NCBI RefSeq assembly: GCF_029962835.1
Contig: NC_080590.1
Span: 65,936,501-66,000,500, forward strand
DNA: 64,000 nucleotides
Reading direction: 5' to 3'
DNA from: Magnolia sinica
Taxonomy: Eukaryota > Streptophyta > Magnoliopsida > Magnoliales > Magnoliaceae
Part shown: positions 36,731 through 48,845 of the stretch, piece by piece
How the letters are laid out: each line of letters opens with the position of its first letter
Numbering within the stretch: position 1 is the stretch's first letter
Position numbers and translations under genes: made by a program
Notes under the pieces: model-generated
Told to the model about the DNA's origin: nothing
Seen by the model: only the letters and a program-made list of their open reading frames with translations
The model's database searches: none

Positions 36731-36731
<1 letters not shown>

Positions 36732-36799
<68 letters not shown>
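36732..36799. repeat. CT-TA microsatellite between elements B and A4
   Basis: A pure CT run changes to TA and ends exactly at GGGAAATGGTAC, the start of the next element. Confidence 0.9.
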
Positions 36800-37623
36800 G
36801 GGAAATGGTACTATACAGTTGAGCATATGCAATGTTACCATGAGGTCGAGTCGTGTCTTCTCACCAGCCATTGAATAAGAGTTTGTAAAGTTCATGGTGT
36901 AGATAACTCCCGAGTAATAAGGAAGCAAAGACAGAAAAATCGGCTGATGTTTTACCCTATTGCGACTTCCATGGATGGGGAAGCAGATTGCGTGGTGCAC
37001 CCACAACCTGTGTTGACGTAAACATCATAAGTGGCCTCACCATGATGTATGTGTTATATCCAAACCATCTATCCATTTGGAGAGATCATTTTAGGGCATG
37101 AGCCCAAAAATGAGGCAAATTCAAAGGTTAGGTGAACCAATACCACAGAAAATAGTAGGGACAATGATGTCTACCGCTGAAACCTTCTTAAGATGCACCA
37201 TGATATTTATTTTCCATCCAACCCATTCAGAAGGTCAAACAAACCTAGATGAAGGTAAAAAATGAATATGAGGTTGATCCAAAACTTCTGATGCTCCTAA
37301 AAAGTTCTCAATAGTAGGCATTAAATCTTCAACGTTTTCTATGTTGTGGTTCACTTGAGCTTTGGATCTACCTCAATTTTTGTATCATCCTCTAAAATGA
37401 TCTTGAAAAATGGATGGACAGTGTGGATACAATATTTACATTATGTTGGGCCCACATAACTTAGTGACATAAACACACCGCCAAGTCTGAGTGTGGCACT
37501 CAACTGGCAAACTGAGTGGAGATGCCTCGTTTCAACACTTGAGGTCTTGGTATCGATCCCTAGTGGGGGTGGCTAACATGGAGTGTGTGTCCTGACATGG
37601 GTGTGTACTAACAAGCTAACCCA

Positions 37624-37654
<31 letters not shown>

Positions 37655-39204
37655 GAGTGTGGCACACCACGCAATCCGCTTATGAGTTCCGACCGGACAA
37701 CATCTTGTTCCTACAATGCATGGCTAAGCTTATAGCCGGAGGAAAGTAGGTGGAGCCCACAGTGATGTATGTGAGAAATCCGCTATGTTATCACATTAGG
37801 ACGTGTGCCCAAAACGAAGTAGATCCAAAACTCAAGTGGGCTGCACAGTAATAGGGAAATGTCTACCGTTGAAACCTCCCAGGCGTCGACAGTGATGCTT
37901 ATATGCCATCCATTCCGTTCACAAGGTCGTTTCTATTGGGATGAACTAAAAACACAGAAATATCAGCCTAATCCAAAACTTTTGTATCCCTGCGAATGTT
38001 CAATGTTGGACGTTCCCTGTTTATTGTCATGTGGTCCTCTTGAGTTTTGTATTTGCCTTATTTTTCAGGCAATGTTTTAAAATAACTTGGCAATTAGATG
38101 AATGGTATGGATTTACATCACGGTGGCCACAACTAGGCTGTCCGAGCCAATCTATGTCCCACTCCTAGTATTTGGCTCTCTCCGTGCAAGTATATCTCTT
38201 GTTTGAGAACAGTAGTGGATTGCCCTAGTTTATTTAATGTCCATTAATTGGATGGCTAAAAATGCTTGATAAGTATCATTTTAGTATATAATTAATCCAA
38301 AAGGGGACCCACAATTTGGATGGTCTGGATCGTACAATCCTCATCGTTTCCCTCCATCTAGGTCTTTTTGACCTTATTAATAGGTCGGATGAAAAATAAA
38401 CATTATAGTGGGCTATAGAAGTTTTTAATGGTAGGAGTTCCATCACCATTTTTTATGATTTGTGGTCCACCTAAGTTTTGGATCTACTTAATTTTTGGAA
38501 TGACATCTAAAATGGGCTGGAAAGATGGACGGACGGCATGGATATGCAAAAATTCATCAAGGTGGGCCCCATGGTAAGGGTAAAACCCACAGAATCCACA
38601 CCCACCTTCTGTATCTTCTTCCTGGAAGTTGATTGTGTGGTGTGCAGAGCACCACCGACTTCGGCCCCCACCCTGCTGTATGTACTATATCCAAACCGTC
38701 CATCCATTTGGTGAGATCATTTTAGAGGATAGACTTAAAAATTAGTCAGATCCAAAGCTCAGGTAGACCGCACCACATAAAGCAGTGAGGACGACAGCCA
38801 CCGTTAAAACCTTCTGGGAGCCTACTTGATGGTTTTTTTTTTTTTTTGAAATCCAACCATTTCATAAGGTCACGCAGCCTAGACTAAAGGGGTAAAACGA
38901 ATATCAGCTTGATCCAAAACTTATGAGAGCCCTAAGAAGTTTTCAATGATAGCAATTAATCCCCACTACTTTCTTTGGTGCTATTCATTTGAACATTGAA
39001 TCTGTCTCATTTTTGAGCTCATGCCCTAAAGTGATCTACCCAAATGAATGAATAGTTTGGATATAACACATACATCATTGTGGGGTCACATAACTTCATA
39101 ACGTCAACGCACTGAAGGACACCACGCAATCGGCTTCTTTTCTGTCTGTATTCAACGCGACTCAACCGCATGGTAACATTACATATGCTCGGCCGTATAG
39201 TACC

Positions 39205-39210
<6 letters not shown>
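36800..39210. mobile_element. 2.4-kb TA-microsatellite element (family A copy 4) with nested MITEs and a SINE
   Basis: The left end GGGAAATGGTACTATACAG, followed by TTGAGCATATGCAATGTTACCATGAGG, is mirrored at the right by ACCGCATGGTAACATTACATATGCTCGG and ATAGTACCATTTCA. CT/TA repeats lie on the left and a TA repeat on the right. The interior holds other MITEs (about 37010-37480, 37740-38130, 38500-39115) and a SINE. Non-coding. Confidence 0.8.
37500..37652 (+). mobile_element. SINE, full length, with 13-bp target duplication
   Basis: A 153-bp tRNA-like retroposon. TGGCAAACTG at 37505 fits the Pol III box A and GGTATCGATCC at 37549 fits box B, about 44 bp apart. An unrelated body and an A tail of about 29 residues follow. 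CTGAGTGTGGCAC occurs immediately before (37487-37499) and after (37653-37665). The perfect duplication and uninterrupted tail suggest a recent insertion. Confidence 0.9.

Positions 39211-39266
<56 letters not shown>
39211..39266. repeat. TA microsatellite between elements A4 and A5
   Basis: About 28 TA units separate two independent elements whose termini abut the repeat on both sides. Confidence 0.92.
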
Positions 39267-39269
<3 letters not shown>

Positions 39270-39671
39270 AAAAGGTACTATACGCTCGACCTTACCATGG
39301 CATTCCGTAAGGTCGAGCGCTGTCCTATTGCTGGCCGTCAGATGGAGGCGGTTTGCATCCAACGGTTGTTACTTTAACGCCTAATGAAGGAGAGAAACCG
39401 GTATCACCGGTTTCTTTGTAGCCGAATATGTACACGGCCATGTAAATAGGGCTTTTTCACCCCTTCGACGCAACCATCTCTCTCTCTCCCTGGATTTGGT
39501 CGAGCAGCTACATCCCTGTGCAGCCGCCTTCACCTCTCTCTCTCTCTCTCTACCACCACGCAGTGCAGACCTCAGATTGAGCGTTAAAGGTAAGGTCTCG
39601 GCATGGATCACGCTGTAGCTCTGGATTCGGATCCGAGTTTGGTTCAGGTTCTGGGTCTGGGCATAGATCCG

Positions 39672-39702
<31 letters not shown>

Positions 39703-41258
39703 ATCCTGGGTTTGGGCAGTGATTTGGGACGGATTTTTCTTATATTCCACTTTTTCTTTTCTTTTCACTACATGTGTTTGGCATAATGTTCTTGATAATC
39801 TCTTGTTGATAGTTTAAATGGTTGTCATTTACAGTGTTTGTAGTCTCTGTTACGATTTGTAATTCTTCATTGTATTAATGATGCTGATTATTAGATTTCT
39901 TTGATTTAGTTCTTTCTTGTCGATGATTCCATATTAGCTGAGAGGGATAGTGTTTATTATCATTTATGTCATGTTGATGTCAGCACCATTATAAAGACAT
40001 ATAAAAAAAGATGATCTTCATGTTGGGGCCCTCCCTGTGCATGGATCAGATGATCTACAAGTGTGGCATGATGGTAGAAAAGATGGAGCCGCATGCCAGG
40101 CTACCATGAGGCTGGCTGGATGTAGGTGATCAGTTCTGGTAGTGGGGTTTTTTCTCTGGTAATAAGTGAAGCTGTGCTAGCACAGCATTGGCCATCTCTG
40201 TTTTACCAACTGGAGTTATTTCAAGTCATTTCAATTGGCCATCCAAACACACTACACATCCCGAATGCTAAGATATAGGCCGTTTGTGTGATGGATATGT
40301 TTCTATGCTTAGTGGTTGGATGCAATCACGAGTAATGTGCATTGTTGTAGCTGAGTATTGTGCACAATTAGCCAAGTAGGGCCAGGTCACACTAGGGCTC
40401 TTTGCCGGACGGGCTTAAAAGGCAAGCCAACTACATCAGCGAAAATTTCTTTTTCTAATAACTTCCTTCTTGCTTATGAAATGAATTAAGAAATTTATAA
40501 GGCTGAGTTTGAATGCATAGATGAACTGAATTGCAATAATTAGTTATAAGGTTGAGATTTTTTATTTTTATTTTTTTAATTTCCTGAGAATTGATAGGTT
40601 TATCATCCCATCCACATGACACATTGCAGGTTTATGTATTGATCAGGTCCACACATATAGACAGATTGCTCACATTTTAAAATAAAAGCCATGAGACAAT
40701 CCCAATCCATTACTTCTAACATTTATCCAGCTTATCCCACTGCAAATTTGGGATGAAAAAGTGATAATGCAACAATCTTGCTGACCGTTTCCACAAGTTC
40801 ATGGTTAATGGGTTTTAGTTCAACAATGCCAGCAACAATATAGATGTTCAGTGACTGATCAGGCTTTTCAATTATCCAAGGCAACTAAATTATATTCTTA
40901 ATATCCTCCATTTTAAGTGGTCAAGGGTCAGGATTTTGTATTCAGAACATCTCTTGGGATGGTGAAGATTGGTAGATTTGGGATCCTAATCTTAACTGAA
41001 ACAGCTACAAAGTTGTCATTTCAGGATGTTTATGGTAGCAGCAGGCCTGACTCAAGTTTCAAACCTTATTTAGTTTAGTTTAGTTTTATTAACATTATTA
41101 CTATCATTTTTGGAAGCTAGTTTCATGGACGAGATAAGGATATGAAAAACAAAATCAAAGTAAATAATATCTGATGGAAGAAATGTTAAAGAGCCAGGTA
41201 CCTGTGTTAATACTGCATGTGCATACAAATGCATCTTTGGTGTTAAAGAGCTAGGTAC

Positions 41259-41377
41259 CTGTACTAATACTGCACCAGCAGCATCACTAAAGAGGATACA
41301 AGTACCTCTATCTTTCCAATCTACACATCGGGAAAGCGCATCAGCACCAATTACTAGAACATTTCGAAAGCCACCCG
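41259..41377 (-). pseudogene. Captured exon of beta-ketoacyl-ACP synthase III (KAS III)
   Basis: On the minus strand, an acceptor (TTTTAATTACAG) is followed by 119 nt encoding [20 protein letters not shown], then [19 protein letters not shown], then a GT donor (CAG/GTACCT). This is the conserved FabH/KAS III segment around [26 protein letters not shown], which in plastid fatty acid synthesis carries out the first condensation of acetyl-CoA with malonyl-ACP. Gly of LFGDAA is Ser here and Tyr of SRYVDW is Cys. Exon borders are kept, so genomic DNA rather than mRNA was captured. A ~33-bp piece around the donor is repeated at 41197-41230. No other KAS III exon was found. Confidence 0.85.
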
Positions 41378-42394
41378 CTGTAATTAAAAGCAGTACTGTT
41401 TAGTTGATAAATCATGAGAAACAGCATAGCAACCCACTTAAGGCAAGGAGCCCTTCCCACATCTGGATTTCTTTTTCTTTTTCTTTCTGGTTCTGTGTTC
41501 TTCTTGATGGGATGAAAACAACATTTCAGAGGGAATTGAGATCTTTCCAAATGAGTTGGTTGGGTTTTTAATTTATGTTTTTTTTTTTTTTTTTAAGACT
41601 TTGCTTTGCCTACAAGAGAGTCACCGAATTTTCCAAGAATCTGTTAGACTTGGTACTATTAAACTGTTTCATGGATTTTGCAGGTATACTTGACTGTTGC
41701 AATTTAAAGTTTCATACTGCAAAATGTGATTTGTGCATTTTAGTTTGATGCCTAGATTTATTTGGTACTGAAATAATGAGATTTTATTTTGTTCACTTCC
41801 ATCAGGTTATCTGGAGCAGATAGGGAGTGGACTCTCTCAAAGTAATTCAAGCAAAGAAACCTCAAACTTACAAAACGCTTTGCCTCTCTCAACAAGCCAA
41901 AGATCCCAGTTCTATTGCTTGGTCATGCATCATGACATGCTCTGTGGTCTGCGCCATGCATCATGCATGCTTAAACAAGGAGTGGAGCATAGAGGATTTA
42001 TTTATTTATTTTTAATGTATTCAGACCATTGTAAACTTATTGTTGTAAAAATATATAATTTATATTATAAAGTTGTACAATAATTTTTGAGAAACTGTGC
42101 TGGAAGTGCAGTGGAGAAATGGGTCCGACCATTTTTGGGCGTACCTCCTGATCGTATGGGGAAACTTTTGGATGTTTCGTCAAGTGACCTTGGTAGTCCT
42201 ATGTATGCACTCCAAAATCTGTAAGGTAGGGCATGCTTAATGTGCATGTATAAATTTTTGCACAGAACTTTTGTGCACAACTTTAACTTGTCCAATTTTG
42301 GGATTTGATTCCCGATCACATGGGACCCATTTTAGCAGAGGTAAAATATCAAATTTCTAAAAATATGTATGGTTTAGGAATTTAAAGTGGTGGC

Positions 42395-42540
42395 CCCCAA
42401 CGTATCATGTAGCGAAATGTACATAGCTACGGATAATATGTGTAGCTAAATGTATAACGAAATCCGTAGCAATATGCTGAAGCTAGTAATAGTTCAGAGT
42501 CTAGAAATAAGGCTACGGCTAATATCCGTAGCTATTTCCT
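42395..42540. repeat. Inverted GCTACGGAT/ATCCGTAGC repeats
   Basis: GCTACGG and CCGTAGC words alternate (TAGCTACGGATAATATG, AAATCCGTAGC, GGCTACGGCTAATATCCGTAGC). The pattern resembles CACTA subterminal repeats and may be a fragment of a CACTA-like end lodged in the core of the 6.7-kb element. Confidence 0.5.
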
Positions 42541-44767
42541 GCTTTTAAAAGAAAAAAAATTATAAGAATGTGACGTCTCTTACCATTGCTAGTAAATGCC
42601 CTGATTGATCAACTCATCTAAGCTAACACATATAAAGACTTCATGGCTTACAAACCCATGACAGTAAGGATGGTCCTGAGAAAAAGGGAAATAATCCACA
42701 AAAAAAAAAAAAAGAAAAACCACAACAAAAAATAGGGAGTAGACAACTTAGTGTTTATTTTTATTCTTTTTTAACTCTTCCTTCCTTTCTTCTCTGTTTA
42801 ATCTGCCAAAAGAAAGAAGAAGGGATAGAGAAAACGGAAGTAATGAAGATAGAAGAAAACCCAATCAATAGACTAAAAAAATATACAACAATGAAATTAA
42901 AATTCCAAATGAAATCAGAATTCCAATGAAAAATTCCAAAGAAAACCCAATTCAGATACAAATTATAGATTGTTGTCATTCCAAAATTACAACTAGATAA
43001 TAAGTTACAAAAACAATAAGTAGCATAAAAGATTAATTTATCCAGCTGCATTAAACTGATCAGATAATTGGAATAGTCCAACCATAGTCAACTACTAAAT
43101 AGAGGCAGGTGAGTGTCAGTTAATTATCTTATAATTGAATGATACATGTGCCAACGCCTTACATGCTAAGGCAATGCAACTGTCTCCTTGCACTCATGGA
43201 CGTGGCACGTGTGCAAATGGGGTGACACAAGGCTTGATGCTATGTCTGGCAAGAATGCTGAATGGTGAGATGGATTTGTTGGTGGAATTGGGTGTTCTTT
43301 GGAATTTTTTGGAATTCTGCATAGTTTGCATTGGAACAAATAACCAACCAATTAAAATTTAGATACTTCCAACCAATTAAAAGAACAAAATTCTTGTCAA
43401 TTACAAGAGATGAATTGTTAATTTGAAGATATACCTTCCAACAAGTATGTTCTTTGAATTTCTGCAGTTGAGGCCCTAGGAATTTAAAAACACAAAATGA
43501 AAGTTAGCGTTTTCTAGCATTGGAGAGCCAAATTCAAAGAAACAAAACAACCAAATGCCATTTCAGAGTCTTCTAGAAAGAAAGGAAAAAAATGAAAAAA
43601 GAAGAAAAGAAAAACCCACTTGAGTTCTTTGGCCTCCGTACCATAAAGCTTGAGTTGTGTTTCAAGATCCTGGCTCCCACACGAATCACCTCCACTACTG
43701 CCATTGGGTTGTTTATCAATCAATTACACTTGCACTTCATCACTCCCAGTCCCAAGCGATATGGTCATTTGTATTCTACAAGTCAAATGATGGTGATATA
43801 GTCAGTGTCCTCGGGCTAGAATGGCTAAAGACAATGACGATACTACATAACAAACATGTCTGTTCAACTACATAAAAGAAAATGAAAACTCAAAGCTAAT
43901 TAACCGAGTGCTATGGTTTCTTACTTGAAACCTGCAACAAAAGACCAGATTCACGAAGTTAGAAATTAGAACGGAAAATCCAAGGTACTAATCCAAATAG
44001 GCCTAGAAAAAAAATACTCAATATTCATACTTTTTTGGAATCTTAAATAGTGTTAAATAGTATAAAATGAGGACAATTTAAGTTTGAGTCCTATGAGGCT
44101 TTTGCCTTTTCTTGTTTTAGTGAATCAGGCCACAGGCTTGAATTCTAGACAGAGTTGCTTGGAAATGAAAAGGTTTTTTTTACAGATGTTGTGTAATTGG
44201 TTTGGATAGATAGCGTGGGTTTCCTTGGTTACACTTGCATGCATGTGCTTGCGCTACCGTGCTTAAGAGCTTTAACCGCTTGCTCCCATGTTTTGTGTAG
44301 CATCTGAATATTACATTCAGGTGGGACCCAACTAATTATAGGCCATGAATTAACAAGTTGGACTCCACTAAGGACAGGGAGTAGAAATCTGCTGGCTCTT
44401 ATTACTACCTGGATGATTGATGTAATCTCCGCAGGTCAGTTTCCTTCTCTCGCTTTGTTTGTTTTTGGCCTTGTGTTTTCCCTCAGTGAACCTTTGACAA
44501 GTAACACCTTTTTTTTTTGTAGGCATTTACCCTCCCATGGATGTTCCGCAGTTTGAAGGCTGCCTAAGCTGCTTGCTTCAATTCTAATGCAAGGCCAGAG
44601 TAATTCAGCTTTATGTTGAGAGAGTTTTTTTTTTTTTTTTTCCTATAAAAAAATATGTAAGCGTGCTTTAATCAACAAGTCATGGAGTCGTGGTTGCTTG
44701 TCATTCAGGTCACTGAGCACTGGTTTTCCATCCCTGTCTTGAGTGGAATCTAGAAATCAACATGACC
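42541..44767. other. Core of the 6.7-kb element, unassigned
   Basis: No recognisable protein. Two segments look exon-like on composition: 43135-43270 on the plus strand and 43610-43720 on the minus strand (SSGGDSCGSQDLETQLKLYG). I cannot name a family for either. Confidence 0.45.
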
Positions 44768-45957
44768 GGCTTGCCTTTTAAGTCCGTCCAGCAAAGTGGC
44801 CTAGTGTGACCTAGCCCTACTTGGCTAATCGTGCACAATACTCAGCTACAACAATGCACATTACTCGTGCTTGCGTCCAACCACTAAGCATAGAAACATA
44901 TACATCACACAAACGGCATATATCTTAGCATTCGAGATGTGTAGTGCGTTTGGATGGCCAATTGAAATGACTTGAAATAACTCCAGCTGGTAAAACAGAG
45001 ATGGCCAATGCTATACTAGCACAGCTTCACTTATTACCAGAGAAAAAACCCCACTACCAGAACTGATCACCTACATCTAGCCAGCCTCATGGTAGCCTGG
45101 CATGCAGCTCCATCTTTTCTACCATCATGCCACACTTGTAGATCATCTGATCCATGCACAGGGTGGGCCCCAACATGAAGATCATCTTTTTTTATATGTC
45201 TTTATAATGGTGCTGACATCAACATGACATAAATGATAATAAACACTATCCCTCTCAGCTAATATGGAATCATCGACAAGAAAGAACTAAATCAAAGAAA
45301 TCTAATAATCAGCATCATTAATACAATGAAGAATTACAAATCTTAACAGAGACTACAAACATTGTAAATGACAACCATTTAAACTATCAACAAGAGATTA
45401 TCAAGAACATCATGCCAAACACTTGTAGTGAAAAGAAAAGAAAAAGAGGAATGTAAGAAAAATCCATCCCAAATCACTGTCCAAAGCCGGGATCCAGAGC
45501 CAAAGCCAGAACCAGAGCTTGATCCATGCCCAGACCCAGAACTTGAACCAAACTCGGATCCGAATCCAGAGCCAGTGCATGATCCATTCCGAGACCTTAC
45601 CTTTAACACTCAATCTGAGGTCTGCACTGCGTGATGGTATGGATTGAGGGAGAGAGAGAGAAAGGGGGAGAGAGAGAGGGAGAGAGAGAGGGGTGAAGGC
45701 GGCTGCACAGGGATGTAGTTGCTCGACCAAATCCAGGGAGAGAGAGAGATGGTTGCGTCGAAGGGGTAAAAAAGCCCTATTTACATGGCCGTGTACGTAT
45801 TCGGCTACAAAGAAACCGGTGATACCGGTTTCTCTCCTTCATTAGGCGTTAAAGCAACAGCCGTTGGATGCAAACCACCTCCATCTAACGGCCAGCAATA
45901 GGACAGCGCTCGACCTTACGGAAGGCCACGGTAAGGTCGAGCGTATAGTACCTTTTC

Positions 45958-45959
<2 letters not shown>

Positions 45960-46017
<58 letters not shown>
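45960..46017. repeat. TA microsatellite right of element A5
   Basis: About 28 TA units abut CTTTTCCC of the element. Confidence 0.92.
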
Positions 46018-46019
<2 letters not shown>

Positions 46020-47789
46020 ATTTCTGCACTTACGTCAAAACCTGTGTCATTGATAGATAATAAAGAAAGGCACAAGATTTCCAAAATGGGATTGGCTGGT
46101 GTACCACACACAACCAATATTGTTGGTGTGTTGACATCACTAAGTTCTGTGGGTACAATCATGAGGTATGTGTTATATCCAAACCGTTAGTTTATTTGGA
46201 GAGTTAGTAATAAGGCTTGGGCAGAAAAAAAAAAAAGACAGATCCAATCAAGTGGAACACTGAAAAACGTAGTGGGGGATTGAGCATCTACCAATGAAAC
46301 CATTTTCGGGTCACAGAAGTTTTGGATCAATATGATATTTGTTTTCCCTCTTCATCCTGGTATGTGTGACCTTATGAACAGATAGGATGGAAAATTAACA
46401 CGATGGTGGGCCTTACAAATGTTTTAACTGTGATAATCATTATCCCACTTCTATTTGTAGTGTGGTCCACTTGAGCTTTGGATGTGACTCATTTTTGAAC
46501 TCATGATCTAAAATTATCTCACCAAATGGATGAACGGGGTGGATATAATAAATACATCATTGTGTGGCCCATGTAACTTTGATGTCCTTTGAGCCGTTTA
46601 CAACTCAGAGCTCCAAAAGTGTCAGCGCTAGAGGTGGGCATGTTGGACCTGATCCGGTGGATCCGACCTGATCCGACCCGACTTGGTACCGTTCCGAATA
46701 GAACCGACGGCCTAGATTGGCCCTGATCAAGTTTGCCAATCCAGATCCGATCTTTTTCGGGTCGAGTTCGGATAGAGGTGTATCCGGACAGAACCGATCC
46801 GAAAACTCGAACCGACCCGACCCCACCCGACTCGGATGTAAATATATCTCTAAATAAAAGTTTAACCACCCAGGCTTTTCGTTCAGCACCAAAACACCCC
46901 ACCCCGCCCCAACCCTATCTCTCCATATCTATCTATCTCTCTTTATATTTGCCTCTGTATTTCTATTAAAGAAGAAGGCAAAAAGAAGACTAGCTAGATG
47001 TCCTTTGATAGATAAAATTTTTCTTTTTTTGCTATTGGGCTACGGAGCTTCATGGAATTGATCCGTTGGAGAGAAATATATACCGAGAAATGGTGTATAG
47101 TTGTAAACGAAAGAGAGAAGGAGTTGTAGCAGGTGCATACAACTGTTTAGAGGCTGTGTCTTGATAGTCACACCCAAAGTTGACGGAAGCGCATGTGTAT
47201 CAAGCGGATCGGCTGGTGTAACGAGTCTGATCACAAGGTATGTGTTATATCCAAATCGTCGACCATCCATTTGGTGATTCATTTTAAGTTAAAAACAAAA
47301 AATAAGATGGATCTAACCACCAACTGGACCACACCTAAAAAACTAGTGGGAGATTGAACGTCTGCCGTTGAAACCCTTTTTAAGGTCTCAAAATTTTTTG
47401 ATCAATATAAAATTTGTTTTTCCTCTCTTCATTCAGTTACTTATGATTGTATGAAATTTATTTTTCTTATTCATAAACAGATCAGATGTAAAATAAACGT
47501 TATAGTGGGCCCTACAAATTTTTTAACGGTGAAAATCATTATCTCTATTGCTATTTACGATGTGGTCTAGATGATCTTTGGATATGATTCATTTTTTTAG
47601 ATAATGCTCTAAAATCATCTCCAACAATAGATGAACAGTGTAGATATAAGAAATACATCACTGTGGGGCCCATGTAAGATGTAACTTTGATCTCTTTGAA
47701 CTGATCTCACAACTCGGAGATCGAGGAGCGTCACTGCCATCTTCACACGACACATACCAAGAACAGCTATAGGCTAGCTGGTGCTAGCT

Positions 47790-48845
47790 GAAATCGGATT
47801 GTGTACTGAGTTACTCAGTACGCTCTTATCGCACTAAGTAAACTTGGTTGGGCCCAATGTGAATGTATCTGGTCTATCCACGCCGTCCATCCATTTTCCA
47901 TCCTATTTTAGTGGTTGAGACCAAAATTTAAGCATACCCAAAGATCAAGTGTACCATACCATAAGAAACAGTTGCAATAATGATTTCCACCGTTGAAACC
48001 TTTATAGGGCCCACAGTGATGTTTATTTCTCATCCAACCTGTTCATGAGATCGCACAAACATCGATGAAGGGAAAACACAAATACAAGCTTGATCCAAAA
48101 CTTCTATGGCCCCCAAGAAATTTTCAATGGTAGATGTTCAATTCACACTGTTTCATGTGGTGTGGTCCAATTGAGGTTTGAATATACTTCGGTTTTAAGT
48201 TCAAGCCCTAAAATTAGGAAACGGATTGGCTACTCCCCCTGACACCAGCCAATGGCTGGTGGTCGGTGCTCTGTGGGGCCCACCATGATGTATGTATTTC
48301 ATCCATTCTGTCCATATATTTTTACAGATCATTTTACTGTACGAGACCAAAAATGAGGCATATCCCAATCTCAATTGGACCACATTACAGGAAACAGTGT
48401 TGAATGAGTGTTGACCATTAAAAATATTTTGGGGCCCATAAAAGTTTTGGATCAAGCTGATTTTTGTTTTTTCCCTTCATCTGGGCATGTATGACCTAAT
48501 CAACAGATTGGATGTCAAACAAATAGTACAGTGGGCCTTAGGATGATTTTAATGGTGGATATCCAATCACTTTTGTTTTCATGTGGTGAGGTCCACTTGA
48601 GTTTTATATACCTCTCATTTTTGGGATAAAGCCCTAAAATGATCTTTAAAAATGAATGAACATAATGGATGAAACGCATACATTATAGTGGGGCCCACAA
48701 AGCACCGACCACCAGCCCCAGGGCTGGTGTCAGGGGGAGTAGCCAATCCGTTCCACTAAAATTATCCGGTAAAATGGATGGACGGAGTGGATAAAATATA
48801 TCAATCACTGTCCCACAGAGTTTACTCAGTACGCAATCCGCTTCC
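47790..48845. mobile_element. Nest level 3: MULE-type MITE
   Basis: The left end GAAATCGGATTGTGTACTGAG mirrors the right end (read back) GGAAGCGGATTGCGTACTGAG. GTGCTAGCT flanks it perfectly on both sides (47781-47789 and 48846-48854), a 9-bp target duplication. It is about 508 bp without its own insertion. Confidence 0.92.
48217..48755. mobile_element. Nest level 4: MULE-type MITE, complete
   Basis: A 539-bp near-palindrome. The left end GGAAACGGATTGGCTACTCC is mirrored by GGAGTAGCCAATCCGTTCCA. CTAAAATTA flanks both ends perfectly (48208-48216 and 48756-48764). Related termini occur at 5020 and 5548. Confidence 0.94.

Larger units (their letters stand above)
33794..36731. mobile_element. 2.9-kb foldback element (family B) with ~0.6-kb inverted repeats and nested MITEs
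   Basis: The left end ACGCTCAGC...GCGAACTTCCTATCAACCGTCAGATAAGGTAGACGGTCTGTATGAAGGCG is mirrored at the right end: ATGCTCAGC, GAACCTTCCTATCAACTGTC, then AGATAAAGTAGACGGTC on the opposite strand. The mirrored arms continue through GCTAGGTGGGTCCCACCAAG and beyond, about 33794-34365 against 36113-36731. The centre carries three other MITEs, listed separately. Microsatellites flank both outer ends. Confidence 0.82.
39267..45959. mobile_element. 6.7-kb element with 1.2-kb terminal inverted repeats and captured host DNA (family A copy 5)
   Basis: The left end GGGAAAAGGTACTATACGCT is exactly mirrored at the right (CGTATAGTACCTTTTCCC). The inverted repeats run 39267-40428 and 44768-45959 with high identity, ending at GGCTTAAAAGGCAAGCC. 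Both outer ends abut TA repeats. The ~4.3-kb core has no transposase but contains a spliced-exon relic of KAS III on the minus strand. Long inverted repeats plus host exons are what is known from Mutator-like Pack elements. The superfamily is not settled because a target duplication cannot be read inside a TA repeat. Confidence 0.85.
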
